58,499 nucleotides of DNA from Paludibacter jiangxiensis (GCA_945870155.1 CAMBSB010000014.1:1-58499), one strand, 5' to 3'; shown: positions 1-8,766, numbered from the stretch's first letter. Program-made: numbers and translations. Notes: generated from the letters alone by a model not told the origin.

Positions 1-786
1 AATTCGGCCAAAATAGGTACAAGCTTAGAAGCCAATAACAATCAAACTTCGTTCTATTTCTCGGCCAACAAAGGAGTTAGTTTTGCTCGCGTAGCTAATA
101 GTTATTCCATTGCGACAGGTATTCCTGCTAACTTTATTCACAAATTAACAGGAAAAGATGGTCATACCTATCATTTCTTGGGTGGACAAAAAGACGTGGT
201 TCGCGTGGATTCATTAGGTTTAACACACGCTGGCGTTATTCCTTGGAACAATCCGGCAAATATGAAGAGTTTCTTAACTCGTACTGTTGGCATAACTGAC
301 GGAGCAACCAACTTAACAACTTCTCCAACACGCAATTTCAAAAAAATGTTGCAAACAGCCAATAGTAAGGTTTATTTACTTTCCGACACAGCATTATATG
401 TATCCCACAACGATGGTGTAAAGTATCAAGTAGCGCTTTCTGCTGCTAGCAATACTACCTTTACATCCGTTGTTGCTGGTTCTACTGATTTGTATATTGG
501 CTCAAGCGTTGGTTTATTATCCGTTGCTATTGATACTACAAGTCCCAATGCATTGGATAAATTAGACGCTACAAGCAATATAAAAGCATACAGCGTTAAA
601 GGTGGAATTCGTGTAATAGCCGATGGTATTTACAATGTAACTATTTATGGTTTAACAGGTCAGGTGATTTCAGCTTCACGCAATTTGCAAGGCGAAGTTA
701 CAGTTCCTGTTACAGGCAAACAATCTATTTATTTAGTAAAAGTAGATGCTGTCAAACAATCAAAAGTGATAAAAGTAGTTTTATAG
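1..786 (+). CDS. Secreted T9SS protein, Asp-box/beta-propeller-like, 5'-truncated by window edge
   Basis: The reading frame is open from base 1 to the TAA at 784-786, so this is the last 261 residues of a longer protein whose start lies outside the window. Repeated short blade-like stretches, such as FSANKGVSFARV and YVSHNDGVKYQV, resemble the S/T-x-D/N-x-G-x-x-W/F signature of BNR/Asp-box beta-propeller blades. The final ~70 residues, ending IYLVKVDAVKQSKVIKVVL, have the alternating hydrophobic pattern and basic tail of a type A T9SS C-terminal sorting domain. Export through the type IX system and attachment at the cell surface are therefore expected. Similar blades occur in the protein at 25944-28589. 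The ligand or activity cannot be read from this fragment. A rho-independent terminator follows at 832. Confidence 0.75.
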   Translation, partial: NSAKIGTSLEANNNQTSFYFSANKGVSFARVANSYSIATGIPANFIHKLTGKDGHTYHFLGGQKDVVRVDSLGLTHAGVIPWNNPANMKSFLTRTVGITDGATNLTTSPTRNFKKMLQTANSKVYLLSDTALYVSHNDGVKYQVALSAASNTTFTSVVAGSTDLYIGSSVGLLSVAIDTTSPNALDKLDATSNIKAYSVKGGIRVIADGIYNVTIYGLTGQVISASRNLQGEVTVPVTGKQSIYLVKVDAVKQSKVIKVVL

Positions 787-831
787 TTATAGGCGAGAGC
801 TATTTTTAAATAGTCCTACTTGATTGAATTT

Positions 832-880
832 AATCCCGTGCAATTGTCATTTTTCGAAATGCAGTGCACGGGATTATTTT
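832..880 (+). terminator. Rho-independent terminator
   Basis: A perfect 11-bp inverted repeat (AATCCCGTGCA at 832-842, TGCACGGGATT at 865-875) encloses a 22-base loop and is followed by a T-rich run. It lies 46 bases after the stop of the partial first gene and separates it from the GH94-like gene at 958. Confidence 0.8.
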
Positions 881-957
881 TATTGAATAAATACAATTAA
901 GGATTTCAGGCCTATTTTTCGTCAAACACTAAGACTCGTACAAATCTCTTATTTTAA

Positions 958-3105
958 ATGAAAACCACAATCAAAATACTATTTCTTTCAATAATAAGCC
1001 TTAGCATTTATGCGCAACAGTACAACAGCTCCAATTTTGGGCAGTGGAAAACGGATAAAGACAATTTGCCCTATTTTGAGTTAAATTTCCGCAAGCAACA
1101 ATGCCCGTGGTATCCATTTCCGCACTTTCAGGGTACGGGTTACAACTCGGTACTCACAAACCAATGGGGCGATGTTAATCTGTTTACAACCGAATACGGA
1201 TTGGCAAATCTAAGCCCTGCTCTGTGGTCCACGCGTGGTGGTTTTTATCCAATGATAGAAGTAAATGGCGAATTAATTTCATTGATAATTTCGGAACTCG
1301 ACGGTCAAAAACTGGTAAAATACGGCATTGGCTACACCGAATACTCGGGCATTTTGACTAAAAGCAATTTGAAACTGTTTGTAAAATACCGTATTTCAAC
1401 TCCCTTCGACTACTCAAAAGGCTTTTTTGCAACCGTTGAACTTACAAATCTTTCGAAGCAAACATTTTCTGGAACACTATCGGCACGAAGTGATGTTTGG
1501 CCAAAACCACTTTTCGACGATTTTAAAAAATGGAAAGATATTGTTAAACATACGGATAAAAAACTGGGCAACGGAATTGCTTCTTTCCTAAATATTAACG
1601 AGCATTTTAAAAGCATAACGCTTAGCGGACCCGATGATTATGTGGGTAGCAACTTGTTGAATACGCTCCAACTTGCCAAAACCATGCAATTAAAATCGAA
1701 TGCAATAGAAACTGCCGAATTTTATTTTTCGTACAATGAAGTGGAAAACGCAGCCAAAAAAAACTTGCAAGCCTTTACATCAACCAACGGCAACGCAAGT
1801 TGGATGCGCGAATTAAAAGCACTTCAATCCATTAAAAACGGCAATTGGATGGATAGGGAAAACACATGGACGTATTCTCAGTTGCTAAGTATGTGCTTTT
1901 ACGACAAATCCTTGGGTGAGCATTTTATTCATTTGGGCGGCTACGGAATTGGCGAAAATCCCGCCACACCCGGTACCGGTTTCAGTATGCGTGAGGTGGC
2001 CGAAACGGCTATTGTGCTTTCGTCCTTTAACCCCGAATTAGCCAAAAGCTCCTTGCGCTGGATGGCAAAAACACAGCTCAAAAGTGGGGATTTAAAACGA
2101 GGACACTTCCACTTTCCGCTCGATATAGAAGACGAAACGCAGCGCTTAGACCGGAATTTCCCCGATGAGTCCGATACTGAAATTTGGTTTCTTATTGCCT
2201 GCGGCGAATACTACAAGGCTACTGGCGATGTTTCGTTTTTCAACGAAATAGTTCCTTTCCGTACTAAAAATACCTCAGCATCAGTATGGGGACATATAGT
2301 GGCAGCCGTAAGTTTTATCCAAAACGACATTGGCACGGGGAAAAATGGTCTGATAAAAATGCTGCATGGCGACTGGAACGATTATTTGTCGCGTATTGGT
2401 GCGGAAGGTAACGGACAATCGGTAATGAATACGGCCATGATGTGCAGGGGATTACTCCAACTTATTCCCATTGCCGAAAAAATAGATGTAAGCAAAAAGG
2501 ATGACTTACAACTTTACTTAACAACGCTCCAAAGTGCTGTAACAAACTGTTTTGATACCGACCGTTTTATCAGAGCTTACGACGATAATGGAAACTCGGT
2601 AGGTGGCCACAACGACCGCTTATTTATCAATGCACAATCGTGGGCTGCACTGGGTAAATGTGGCACCAGCGAACAACGTAAAATAGCATTGACCAAAGCG
2701 GTGGAACTTTGCTCAACGCCCATTGGCATGATATTAATGAGCAAGCCGTATAGCAGTCCCACGCCCTCCAACATATCGTGGGCACCCATTCCGGCTGGCG
2801 AAGGCGAAAATTCCGGTATTTGGCCGCAAACAGTGGCATGGATGATTTGGGCATTGGCAGAAGAAGGCATTACAGATATTGCACTGGCCGAATGGAAAAA
2901 AAACACATTAGCGTTGCATTCCGAAAGGCACAGAAATGTCCCTTTTGGTATTTACAACGGCACCGATTGTTATTCGTCGCACTACGCCAACGAGCGCGAA
3001 GGCTGGACACAAATTGAGATGTTTAACCGAATGCTTCCCATACACATGAACCCAATTATTGCATGGCAGGCGTTTGGCATGAAGCAGATTTTAATGAACA
3101 AGTAA
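958..3105 (+). CDS. Exported GH94/GH36-like glycoside hydrolase, copy 1
   Basis: A 715-residue protein with a clear signal peptide (residues 1-20, ending IYAQ), so it acts in the periplasm or outside. The N-terminal half (about 21-280) looks like the beta-sandwich of GH94-type enzymes. The C-terminal half is an (alpha/alpha)6 barrel with the GDWNDY motif (Asp472 and Asp475) followed by a glycine-rich segment and SVMNTAMMCR, matching the GDWND...GKGESVW block that holds the catalytic acid of GH94 phosphorylases. The GH94 segment carrying the phosphate-binding His (ENxGIFxHTxxW) reads ENSGIWPQTVAW here, with Gln624 at the His position. This suggests a hydrolase or transglycosylase, not a phosphorylase. 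There is no sorting domain. A close paralogue is at 43561-45711. Sugar specificity is unknown; beta-gluco-oligosaccharides are one possibility. GH36-type annotation is the alternative name. Confidence 0.7.
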   Translation: MKTTIKILFLSIISLSIYAQQYNSSNFGQWKTDKDNLPYFELNFRKQQCPWYPFPHFQGTGYNSVLTNQWGDVNLFTTEYGLANLSPALWSTRGGFYPMIEVNGELISLIISELDGQKLVKYGIGYTEYSGILTKSNLKLFVKYRISTPFDYSKGFFATVELTNLSKQTFSGTLSARSDVWPKPLFDDFKKWKDIVKHTDKKLGNGIASFLNINEHFKSITLSGPDDYVGSNLLNTLQLAKTMQLKSNAIETAEFYFSYNEVENAAKKNLQAFTSTNGNASWMRELKALQSIKNGNWMDRENTWTYSQLLSMCFYDKSLGEHFIHLGGYGIGENPATPGTGFSMREVAETAIVLSSFNPELAKSSLRWMAKTQLKSGDLKRGHFHFPLDIEDETQRLDRNFPDESDTEIWFLIACGEYYKATGDVSFFNEIVPFRTKNTSASVWGHIVAAVSFIQNDIGTGKNGLIKMLHGDWNDYLSRIGAEGNGQSVMNTAMMCRGLLQLIPIAEKIDVSKKDDLQLYLTTLQSAVTNCFDTDRFIRAYDDNGNSVGGHNDRLFINAQSWAALGKCGTSEQRKIALTKAVELCSTPIGMILMSKPYSSPTPSNISWAPIPAGEGENSGIWPQTVAWMIWALAEEGITDIALAEWKKNTLALHSERHRNVPFGIYNGTDCYSSHYANEREGWTQIEMFNRMLPIHMNPIIAWQAFGMKQILMNK

Positions 3106-3120
3106 AATTGGCTGAATTTT

Positions 3121-3193
3121 CTTTTAGGGCATTTCCACTTTTTATTCGTCATGAAATAAATCTATTTTTGTTAACAATTAAATTCAATATTGT
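3121..3193 (+). promoter_or_regulatory. Leader of first beta-helix gene, shortened version of shared leader
   Basis: This shares TTTTAGGGCA, the TTCG-TCA core and the terminal AAATTCAATATTGTATG with the leaders of the genes at 5077 and 8903. The inverted repeat seen in those leaders is reduced here to TCATGA (3149-3154). A TAnnTTTG-like -7 element, TATTTTTG, lies at 3163-3170, but no convincing -33 element is seen. Confidence 0.45.
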
Positions 3194-4678
3194 ATGAAAA
3201 AAGTACTTACTTTTATTTTGTGTGCCTCATTTTCGTTAGGCATAAATGCTTCCGATTTTTTTGTAGATGGAACTATAGCTGCCAGTGGCGATGGTCTCAC
3301 TTGGGAAACTGCAAAAAAAACTATCCCCGAAGCGCTAACGTTGGCTAAAACAAACACTGCCGGCACTTGGGATAATATTTATGTAAAAGCCGGCACTTAT
3401 AATGGTGGTGCTACAGTTACTACCGTTGCATTAGATTTAACTGCTGCCGCATGTGCTAAAATCAGTCTGTTTGGAGGATTCGCAGCTGCAAGTGCTGCTA
3501 CTGATATTACACTTCGTGATATTAAACTTAATACAACTATTATCGATGGACAAGCAGGTGCTACAGTTGCTAAAGTTGCCCAAGAGGTTGTGATTGATGG
3601 TTTTACAATTCAAAACGGGAAAGATGCTAATTACGTGCTTAATGGTAACGCAGGTGGAGTAGCTATTAGCCATGCAAGTGCTGTAGTATCAAATTGTATT
3701 ATTAAAAATAACGTACGCTCTACAGGGAATTTTCAAGGGACCGCTGGAGGTGTATATATGAAAGCGGGCACACTAAGAGATTGTGAAGTTTTTGGAAACT
3801 CTTCCACTCATGCAAATTCGCAAGGTGGTGGCGTTCATATTACGGGCGGAACAATAGAAAGATGTAAAATTTACAACAATACTGCTGGAGCTACAGGCAA
3901 AACAGGCGGCGTTTTAGTTGCAAAAATCATTACCAATCAAACTACATATACTACCCTTGATGCAAATATTACACTTGCTAATAATGTGATTTACAACAAT
4001 GCATTTCAAGGCTTAAAAGTAAATCTCATTACAGGTGAAACCAAAACTGTAAGTCTTTTAAACAATACCATTGTAAATAATGCAAATGTAACAAGTTTAG
4101 ATGGTGCAGGCATTTCGCAACTTACTGCAACAAATAATATTTTTTACAACAATAGTGGCGATGAGGCATTTGTAATGCAAACCGCCTATACTTACAACGC
4201 CATACAAGCAGCAAGCGTAACCGGCACAGGTAATATAGCATTAGCTTCGGGCAATCAGGCAACCTTATTTACTGCGCCAACAGCAACGACTGGAATAATT
4301 GCAAATGCCACTTCGAACTGGTTGCCAATAGCTGGTTCAGGTTTGATTAATGTAGGTAATAACGCAGCTGCCAATGGCTTGGTTGACATTGCAGGTAATC
4401 AACGCATACAGCAAACAACCATCGATTTAGGAGCTTACGAAACAAGTTTAAGTACAACATTAACAAAATCGACAAAAAATAATATTTCAAAAGTTTACGC
4501 CAAACAAGGTGTTGTAGTTATCGAAAATGCAAGTGCTTACGAAATTTATACTATGGATGGCCGCCTACAAAAAAGCGGAAAGCTGGAAAACAACTTTGTG
4601 CCAATGGCAAAGGGTATATATTTGGTAAAAGCATTGGTTGGAACTAGCAGCGAATTCACGAAAGTGATAGTAAAATAA
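3194..4678 (+). CDS. Secreted parallel beta-helix protein with T9SS sorting domain
   Basis: 494 residues with a signal peptide (1-19, ending INA). The start of the mature chain (FFVDGTIAASGDGLTWETA, then a KAGTYNGG turn) is the usual opening of right-handed parallel beta-helix proteins of the DUF1565/choice-of-anchor Q type. Repeated N-N-I-x-Y/F-N-N rungs follow (NVIYNNAF, NNTIVNNAN, NNIFYNNSG). DIAGNQRIQQTTIDLGAYE closes the helix as in such proteins. The last ~65 residues (VYAKQGVVVIENASAYEIYTMDG... KVIVK) form a T9SS sorting domain. No catalytic residues can be assigned. Such proteins are polysaccharide lyases, surface adhesins or binding proteins. Its terminator and leader resemble those of the next beta-helix gene, which points to tandem duplication. 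Confidence 0.75.
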   Translation: MKKVLTFILCASFSLGINASDFFVDGTIAASGDGLTWETAKKTIPEALTLAKTNTAGTWDNIYVKAGTYNGGATVTTVALDLTAAACAKISLFGGFAAASAATDITLRDIKLNTTIIDGQAGATVAKVAQEVVIDGFTIQNGKDANYVLNGNAGGVAISHASAVVSNCIIKNNVRSTGNFQGTAGGVYMKAGTLRDCEVFGNSSTHANSQGGGVHITGGTIERCKIYNNTAGATGKTGGVLVAKIITNQTTYTTLDANITLANNVIYNNAFQGLKVNLITGETKTVSLLNNTIVNNANVTSLDGAGISQLTATNNIFYNNSGDEAFVMQTAYTYNAIQAASVTGTGNIALASGNQATLFTAPTATTGIIANATSNWLPIAGSGLINVGNNAAANGLVDIAGNQRIQQTTIDLGAYETSLSTTLTKSTKNNISKVYAKQGVVVIENASAYEIYTMDGRLQKSGKLENNFVPMAKGIYLVKALVGTSSEFTKVIVK

Positions 4679-4727
4679 TTTTTTCAATATGTAGTTGTTG
4701 ATTTAGCAACAGTTTTGTAAACAAATG

Positions 4728-4758
4728 GCAGTGAAGTGTGAAAACGCTTCACTGTTTT
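4728..4758 (+). terminator. Terminator hairpin (copy 1 of a duplicated terminator)
   Basis: GCAGTGAAG pairs with CTTCACTG across a GTGTGAAAACG loop and is followed by TTTTG. The same hairpin with its flank CAACAGTTTTGTAAA...ATGGCAGTGAAGTGTGAAAACGC recurs at 7431 after the next beta-helix gene, so gene and terminator were duplicated together. Confidence 0.75.
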
Positions 4759-4762
4759 GTTT

Positions 4763-4987
4763 ATCCCAAAGTGTGGCGCCACTCCAAGTTGCACTCCCAC
4801 TGATATATCTTAACCCACAAAAACTTCTTTTAAAAATACTTCCCTTAGCTTGACGACTATGCACCGCAAGGTGAGGCTCGCGTAAGCAATAATTTTTACA
4901 AATACATTTTGTTATTGTGCCTACATACAGTCAATTGAACCATAACATCCCCTTAATTCATTATTTTTAATTCGTAATTCGTAATTC
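4763..4987. repeat. Non-coding spacer with palindromes and a short tandem repeat
   Basis: No gene is seen in this part of the 398-base gap. It holds a perfect 10-bp palindrome GTGGCGCCAC (4773-4782), next to CACTCCAAGTTGCAC (a match to ACTCCAAGTCGCA at 8708-8720), a CACC-GCAA-GGTG hairpin (4862-4873), and a heptamer tandem repeat AATTCGT AATTCGT AATTC (4969-4987). The palindromic part may be a dispersed REP-like element, since a related block lies at 8694-8766. Confidence 0.5.
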
Positions 4988-5076
4988 TCTTTTAGGGCAG
5001 CCCTTTCTCTTTTTCGTCAGTAGTTACTGAAACACTTTATTAAACTGAATTCATTACCCTTTAAATTCAATATTGT
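4988..5076 (+). promoter_or_regulatory. Conserved leader with inverted repeat, second beta-helix gene
   Basis: About 85 bases are nearly identical to the leader at 8811-8902. Both contain TTTTCGTC, a 6-bp inverted repeat (TCAGTA-GT-TACTGA, 5017-5030), then AAACACTTTATTAAACTGAATTCAT and AAATTCAATATTGT directly before ATG. In the second copy the repeat is TCAATA-CA-TATTGA, a compensatory change that keeps pairing or dyad symmetry. It could be an operator or an RNA hairpin. Confidence 0.55.
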
Positions 5077-7365
5077 ATGAAAAAACTAACTCTCTTTCTT
5101 TTGTGCGCCGTGATGAGCGCAACAGGGCTTTTTGCTGCCAATGAAGTAACCGTTTCAGGCTCTTTGGGACAAGATGGTACTTACAATACACTCACAGCTG
5201 CTGGCGGTGCTTTTGCTGCGCTAAATGGCGCTAACCAATCAGGCAAGACCATTACCATTGCCATATCGGCTTCAACCACTGGCGAAGATGGTGCTAATAC
5301 ACTTACTGGAGCTGGTGGTATGTGGACAAGTTTAACTATCTACCCAACAAATGATGGCGTAATTCTTACGGCAAGTTTGGCTAAAGCGCTTATCAACCTC
5401 AATGGTGCTAAGTATGTTACAATCGATGGTCGTAAGCGCGATGTCACAGGTGCTACTATCTTGGGCTCTACACCTCAGTTGACAATTGAAAATAGCAGCA
5501 CTGACAAAACAACTACAGGTAATGCTGCATTTAACGCCATTTCGTATAATAAAAACGGCTCTCGACTTGCTTCCGACAACACCATTACCTATTGCAATAT
5601 TAAAGGTTCAAGTACCAATGTGGTTTATATCAATAATAATACTGGTGCTAATACAACAGCTACAAATAATACAATTAGTTACAACAAGTTTACACCTGCG
5701 AGCACAAGACCAACTAACGTAATTAATATCGTGAAAGGGGAACATACCGACTTGATTACTCGAAACAACTTCGAAAATGTGGTTGGTGCCTATGGTATTT
5801 ATCAGACAAACGAAATGGTAAACACCGAAATTAGCTACAATAGCTTTTACGAAACGGTGGAGTTTACACCTACCGTTGGGCCAACTTATCTCAATTTTTC
5901 TGGAAATGCAGGAAGTGCTACAGCCATAACAAAAAACAATACTATTAAAAATAATTGGATTGGAGGAAACGCTCCAGAATGCGTTGGCACAATGTCTAAA
6001 GCTATTGCTGCTAATAATTTTGGTTTTGTTGGTATTAATTTGGGTCAATCAGTTGCTTACAATACTATAAAAGACAACACCATAAAAAATATTCGTTGGA
6101 ATGTTGATAACTCAAATAGTACAAATGCATCTTCCTTTACAGGGATAAAAATTACTGGTGCTAATTCTGCTCATTTTTACAATATTATTGATGGTAATTT
6201 TATTGGAGGAATTACTTACTGGAATAATAATTCTGGAACAGTAAATGGTACAATAATTGGTATTGACAAGGGAGTGAATACAGCTACATATACTCCCGGT
6301 TATGTGCAGCCAACGGTAATTTCGAATAATATTATCAGTCTTGGCGATGACTATCCAAATACTGTAAGAGGTATTCGCGAGAGTGGTTTAGCTGATTACA
6401 ATACAAACGTTTATAACAATACGGTATATATTAGCGGTACACCAACTGCAGGTAGTGCAGCAAGTTATTGTTTAACAAGCCTTGTTAACACCAATAACCG
6501 CAATTTCCGCAATAATATTTTTGTAAATACACGCTCAGGAGGTACAGGTAAGCATTACGGTTCATATATTACTGTTGCTGGCGGTACAATTACTTCCGAT
6601 TACAACAATTATTATGTAACCGGTACTACAGGGTATGCTGGGTATTATGGAGTAGATATTGCAAAAACCGAAAAGGTAGTTGTTACAGCTCAAGATGCAA
6701 ATAGCAGCGTTGCCTCTCCAGGCATTACACCCGGCTCTACTCCCGAAAGCTTTAAAGGAACGGTAGCCTTAACAGGTGCCAGAGGCACAGGTATAACTAC
6801 CGATTTTACTGGTGCAACTCGAAGAACAGCATCCATGGGAGCGTTTTATATGACAAATGAGACCCTTACAACTTCCGATGCACCTACAGCCGTTTCGGCA
6901 ACTGCAGGAGATAAAACTGCCAGTGTAAGTTTTACAGCTCCGCTGCTCGATGGTGGTTCGTTAATCACACTTTACACGGTTACTTCTAATCCTGGAGGAA
7001 TTACTGCCACTGGCACCGAAAGTCCAATTTCAGTTACCGGTTTAACAAACGATGTAGCATACACTTTTACCGTTACAGCTACCAATGGCGTTGGCATAAG
7101 TGTAGCTAGTGCTGCGTCTACCGCGGTAACTCCTACAGTTGCGACTGATATTGATAGCAATAAAATGCTTCAAAACTCAGTACAGGTAGTTAACAAAGGC
7201 ATTCTAATTTCCAAAAATGTAAATGCTGAAGTCATTTCAATTAGCGGAAAATCAGTTTGGAAAGGAATGTCGAACAACCAAACCATTCAGTTGGCAAAAG
7301 GCGTTTACATTGTAAAAGCCACTTTAGGACAAAAAGTAGAAATCACGAAAGTGATAGTGCAATAA
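5077..7365 (+). CDS. Secreted parallel beta-helix protein with fibronectin III and T9SS sorting domains
   Basis: 762 residues. Signal peptide 1-20 (ending GLFA) is almost identical to that of the protein at 8903. Residues about 25-590 form a long beta-helix with the rung elements NNTITYCNIKGS, NNTISYNKF, RNNFENV and EISYNSFYETV, followed by the block PGITPGSTPESFKGT. All of these are shared with the 8903 protein. Residues about 605-690 form a fibronectin type III domain (APTAVSATAGDKTASVSF ... YTFTVTATNGVG). The last ~70 residues are a T9SS sorting domain ending KVEITKVIVQ. The family is not linked to a known activity; a polysaccharide-binding or lyase role is possible. The gene is flanked by a duplicated leader and terminator. 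Confidence 0.75.
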   Translation: MKKLTLFLLCAVMSATGLFAANEVTVSGSLGQDGTYNTLTAAGGAFAALNGANQSGKTITIAISASTTGEDGANTLTGAGGMWTSLTIYPTNDGVILTASLAKALINLNGAKYVTIDGRKRDVTGATILGSTPQLTIENSSTDKTTTGNAAFNAISYNKNGSRLASDNTITYCNIKGSSTNVVYINNNTGANTTATNNTISYNKFTPASTRPTNVINIVKGEHTDLITRNNFENVVGAYGIYQTNEMVNTEISYNSFYETVEFTPTVGPTYLNFSGNAGSATAITKNNTIKNNWIGGNAPECVGTMSKAIAANNFGFVGINLGQSVAYNTIKDNTIKNIRWNVDNSNSTNASSFTGIKITGANSAHFYNIIDGNFIGGITYWNNNSGTVNGTIIGIDKGVNTATYTPGYVQPTVISNNIISLGDDYPNTVRGIRESGLADYNTNVYNNTVYISGTPTAGSAASYCLTSLVNTNNRNFRNNIFVNTRSGGTGKHYGSYITVAGGTITSDYNNYYVTGTTGYAGYYGVDIAKTEKVVVTAQDANSSVASPGITPGSTPESFKGTVALTGARGTGITTDFTGATRRTASMGAFYMTNETLTTSDAPTAVSATAGDKTASVSFTAPLLDGGSLITLYTVTSNPGGITATGTESPISVTGLTNDVAYTFTVTATNGVGISVASAASTAVTPTVATDIDSNKMLQNSVQVVNKGILISKNVNAEVISISGKSVWKGMSNNQTIQLAKGVYIVKATLGQKVEITKVIVQ

Positions 7366-7430
7366 GACTATATTAACGTTATTTTTTTAATGTGTTGGTG
7401 TTGATTTTAGTAACAGTTTTGTAAAAAATG

Positions 7431-7466
7431 GCAGTGAAGTGTGAAAACGCTTCACTGCTTTTTTTG
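7431..7466 (+). terminator. Terminator hairpin (copy 2), possibly bidirectional
   Basis: GCAGTGAAG (7431-7439) pairs with CTTCACTGC (7450-7458), then comes a run of eight T. It is the second copy of the hairpin at 4728. It lies between two convergent genes and A residues precede it on the other strand (GTAAAAAATG), so it may also stop transcription of the ATPase gene. Confidence 0.8.
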
Positions 7467-7483
7467 TAAGAAAGCAAAGTCAA

Positions 7484-8623
7484 TCACCAACAAATCACAT
7501 TCCCAAACGAAGTTTTAAGGGATTTTTCGCCTGTATAAATTACATTACAAGCATCTGCTTCGGCATGAGAATGATTAGCCCAATACCGTAAACCCTTAAA
7601 GTAGTCGGACGAAAATGTGGCTCCCGATTTAATCTCGTACCCAACTTGCTTATCACCAATTTGTTCAATCAAATCTACTTCATTTCCTGTTTTGTCGCGC
7701 CAAAACGATAGTTGTGGTTCTTGTCCGGCATTCAGGCTTTTTTTTACAAACTCATTGATTACTATATTTTCAAACAAAGCCCCACGCAAAAAATGAGTCG
7801 CAATTTGCTCTGCCTGAATAATATTTAGGAGCGAGCAAGCCACTCCTGTATCGTAAAAGTATAATTTAGGCGTTTTAACTAATCGCTTTGAATAATTATT
7901 ATGATTGGGTTTTAGCAAATAAAGAATGTAACTGGCTTCCAATACCGAAAGCCACGACTGCGCAGTAGATACTGCAATACCACATTCATTAGCCAGCGAT
8001 GATAAATTAAGTAATTGCCCTATTCTTCCGGCACACATTTTCAGGAAAAGGATAAACTTATTTATATCGCCAATATGTTTCAACAGTCGAACATCGCGTT
8101 CGATATAGGTTTGAATATAGTAGGGATAAAAATCTATAGCAGCAATATCTTTATCGTAAATGCGCGGATAACTTCCTGTAAAAATTTCCTCATCTATCGT
8201 TTGCTCATTTAACGCTACCGTTTTTAGCTCATTACGCGAAAAGGGCAATAACTTTAAAATGGCCGTTCGTCCGGCAAGCGATTGGGTGATAGATTCCATC
8301 AGTAAAAAGTTTTGCGAGCCAGCCAACAAATACATACCCACTTTTCCTTTAAAATCGGTATGAGTTTGCAAATAGGAGAACAACGACGGTACAAGCTGCG
8401 CTTCATCAATTATTGTTTTATCGGGATAAGTTGCCAAAAAACCATTTGGGTCAGTTTGAGCGAATAAGCGGTTTTCAGTATTCTCTAACGATACATAGGC
8501 ATAATCAGGAAAAGTACTCCTCAACAATGTTGATTTTCCCGATTGTCGAGGTCCTGTTAGTGTTAGGATAGGATATTTTGATGCCAATAGTTCCAATTTT
8601 GCTTTAAGTTCTCTTTCAATCAT
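7484..8623 (-). CDS. AAA_14 / DUF4143 family ATPase
   Basis: 379 residues with no signal peptide, so cytoplasmic. The Walker A motif GPRQSGKST is at residues 24-32 and the Walker B motif TIIDEAQ at 70-76, as in the AAA_14 domain. LLAGSQNFLLM (sensor-like) and SLAGRTAILKLLPFS follow. The C-terminal part is a DUF4143 domain with FWRDKTGNEVDLI and VGYEIKSGATFS, a PD-(D/E)XK-like D...E-x-K arrangement. The family is widespread, multicopy and of unproven function in bacteria and archaea. Its length is normal and the gene looks intact. It runs against its neighbours, has its own promoter, and separates two paralogous beta-helix genes. It is therefore probably an independent insertion unrelated to carbohydrate use. 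Confidence 0.9.
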   Translation of the reverse strand: MIERELKAKLELLASKYPILTLTGPRQSGKSTLLRSTFPDYAYVSLENTENRLFAQTDPNGFLATYPDKTIIDEAQLVPSLFSYLQTHTDFKGKVGMYLLAGSQNFLLMESITQSLAGRTAILKLLPFSRNELKTVALNEQTIDEEIFTGSYPRIYDKDIAAIDFYPYYIQTYIERDVRLLKHIGDINKFILFLKMCAGRIGQLLNLSSLANECGIAVSTAQSWLSVLEASYILYLLKPNHNNYSKRLVKTPKLYFYDTGVACSLLNIIQAEQIATHFLRGALFENIVINEFVKKSLNAGQEPQLSFWRDKTGNEVDLIEQIGDKQVGYEIKSGATFSSDYFKGLRYWANHSHAEADACNVIYTGEKSLKTSFGNVICW

Positions 8624-8647
8624 GATTGTACTTTTTTAATAATTGGA

Positions 8648-8679
8648 CAAATTTACGATTATAAAATGAATTTGGCAAA
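8648..8679 (-). promoter_or_regulatory. Bacteroidota-type promoter for the AAA ATPase gene
   Basis: Read on the minus strand, TTTG (8679-8676) is followed after 20 bases by TAAATTTG (8655-8648). This matches the -33/-7 pattern TTTG / TAnnTTTG. Transcription would begin near 8641, about 18 bases before the ATG at 8623. Confidence 0.6.
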
Positions 8680-8693
8680 TATCTCTTACAACC

Positions 8694-8766
8694 GTAGCGG
8701 GGACGCAACTCCAAGTCGCATAGCGACGACCGATTTCCGCGAGCGTGTGGTTTAAACCACATGCTC
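8694..8766. repeat. Palindromic intergenic element (REP-like)
   Basis: This stretch is more GC-rich than its surroundings and holds two dyads. GTCGC-ATA-GCGAC lies at 8715-8727. A 26-base near-perfect palindrome at 8741-8766 is centred on GTGGTTTAAACCAC. ACTCCAAGTCGCA is shared, with one change, with the palindromic stretch at 4773-4797. No ORF fits it. Confidence 0.5.
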
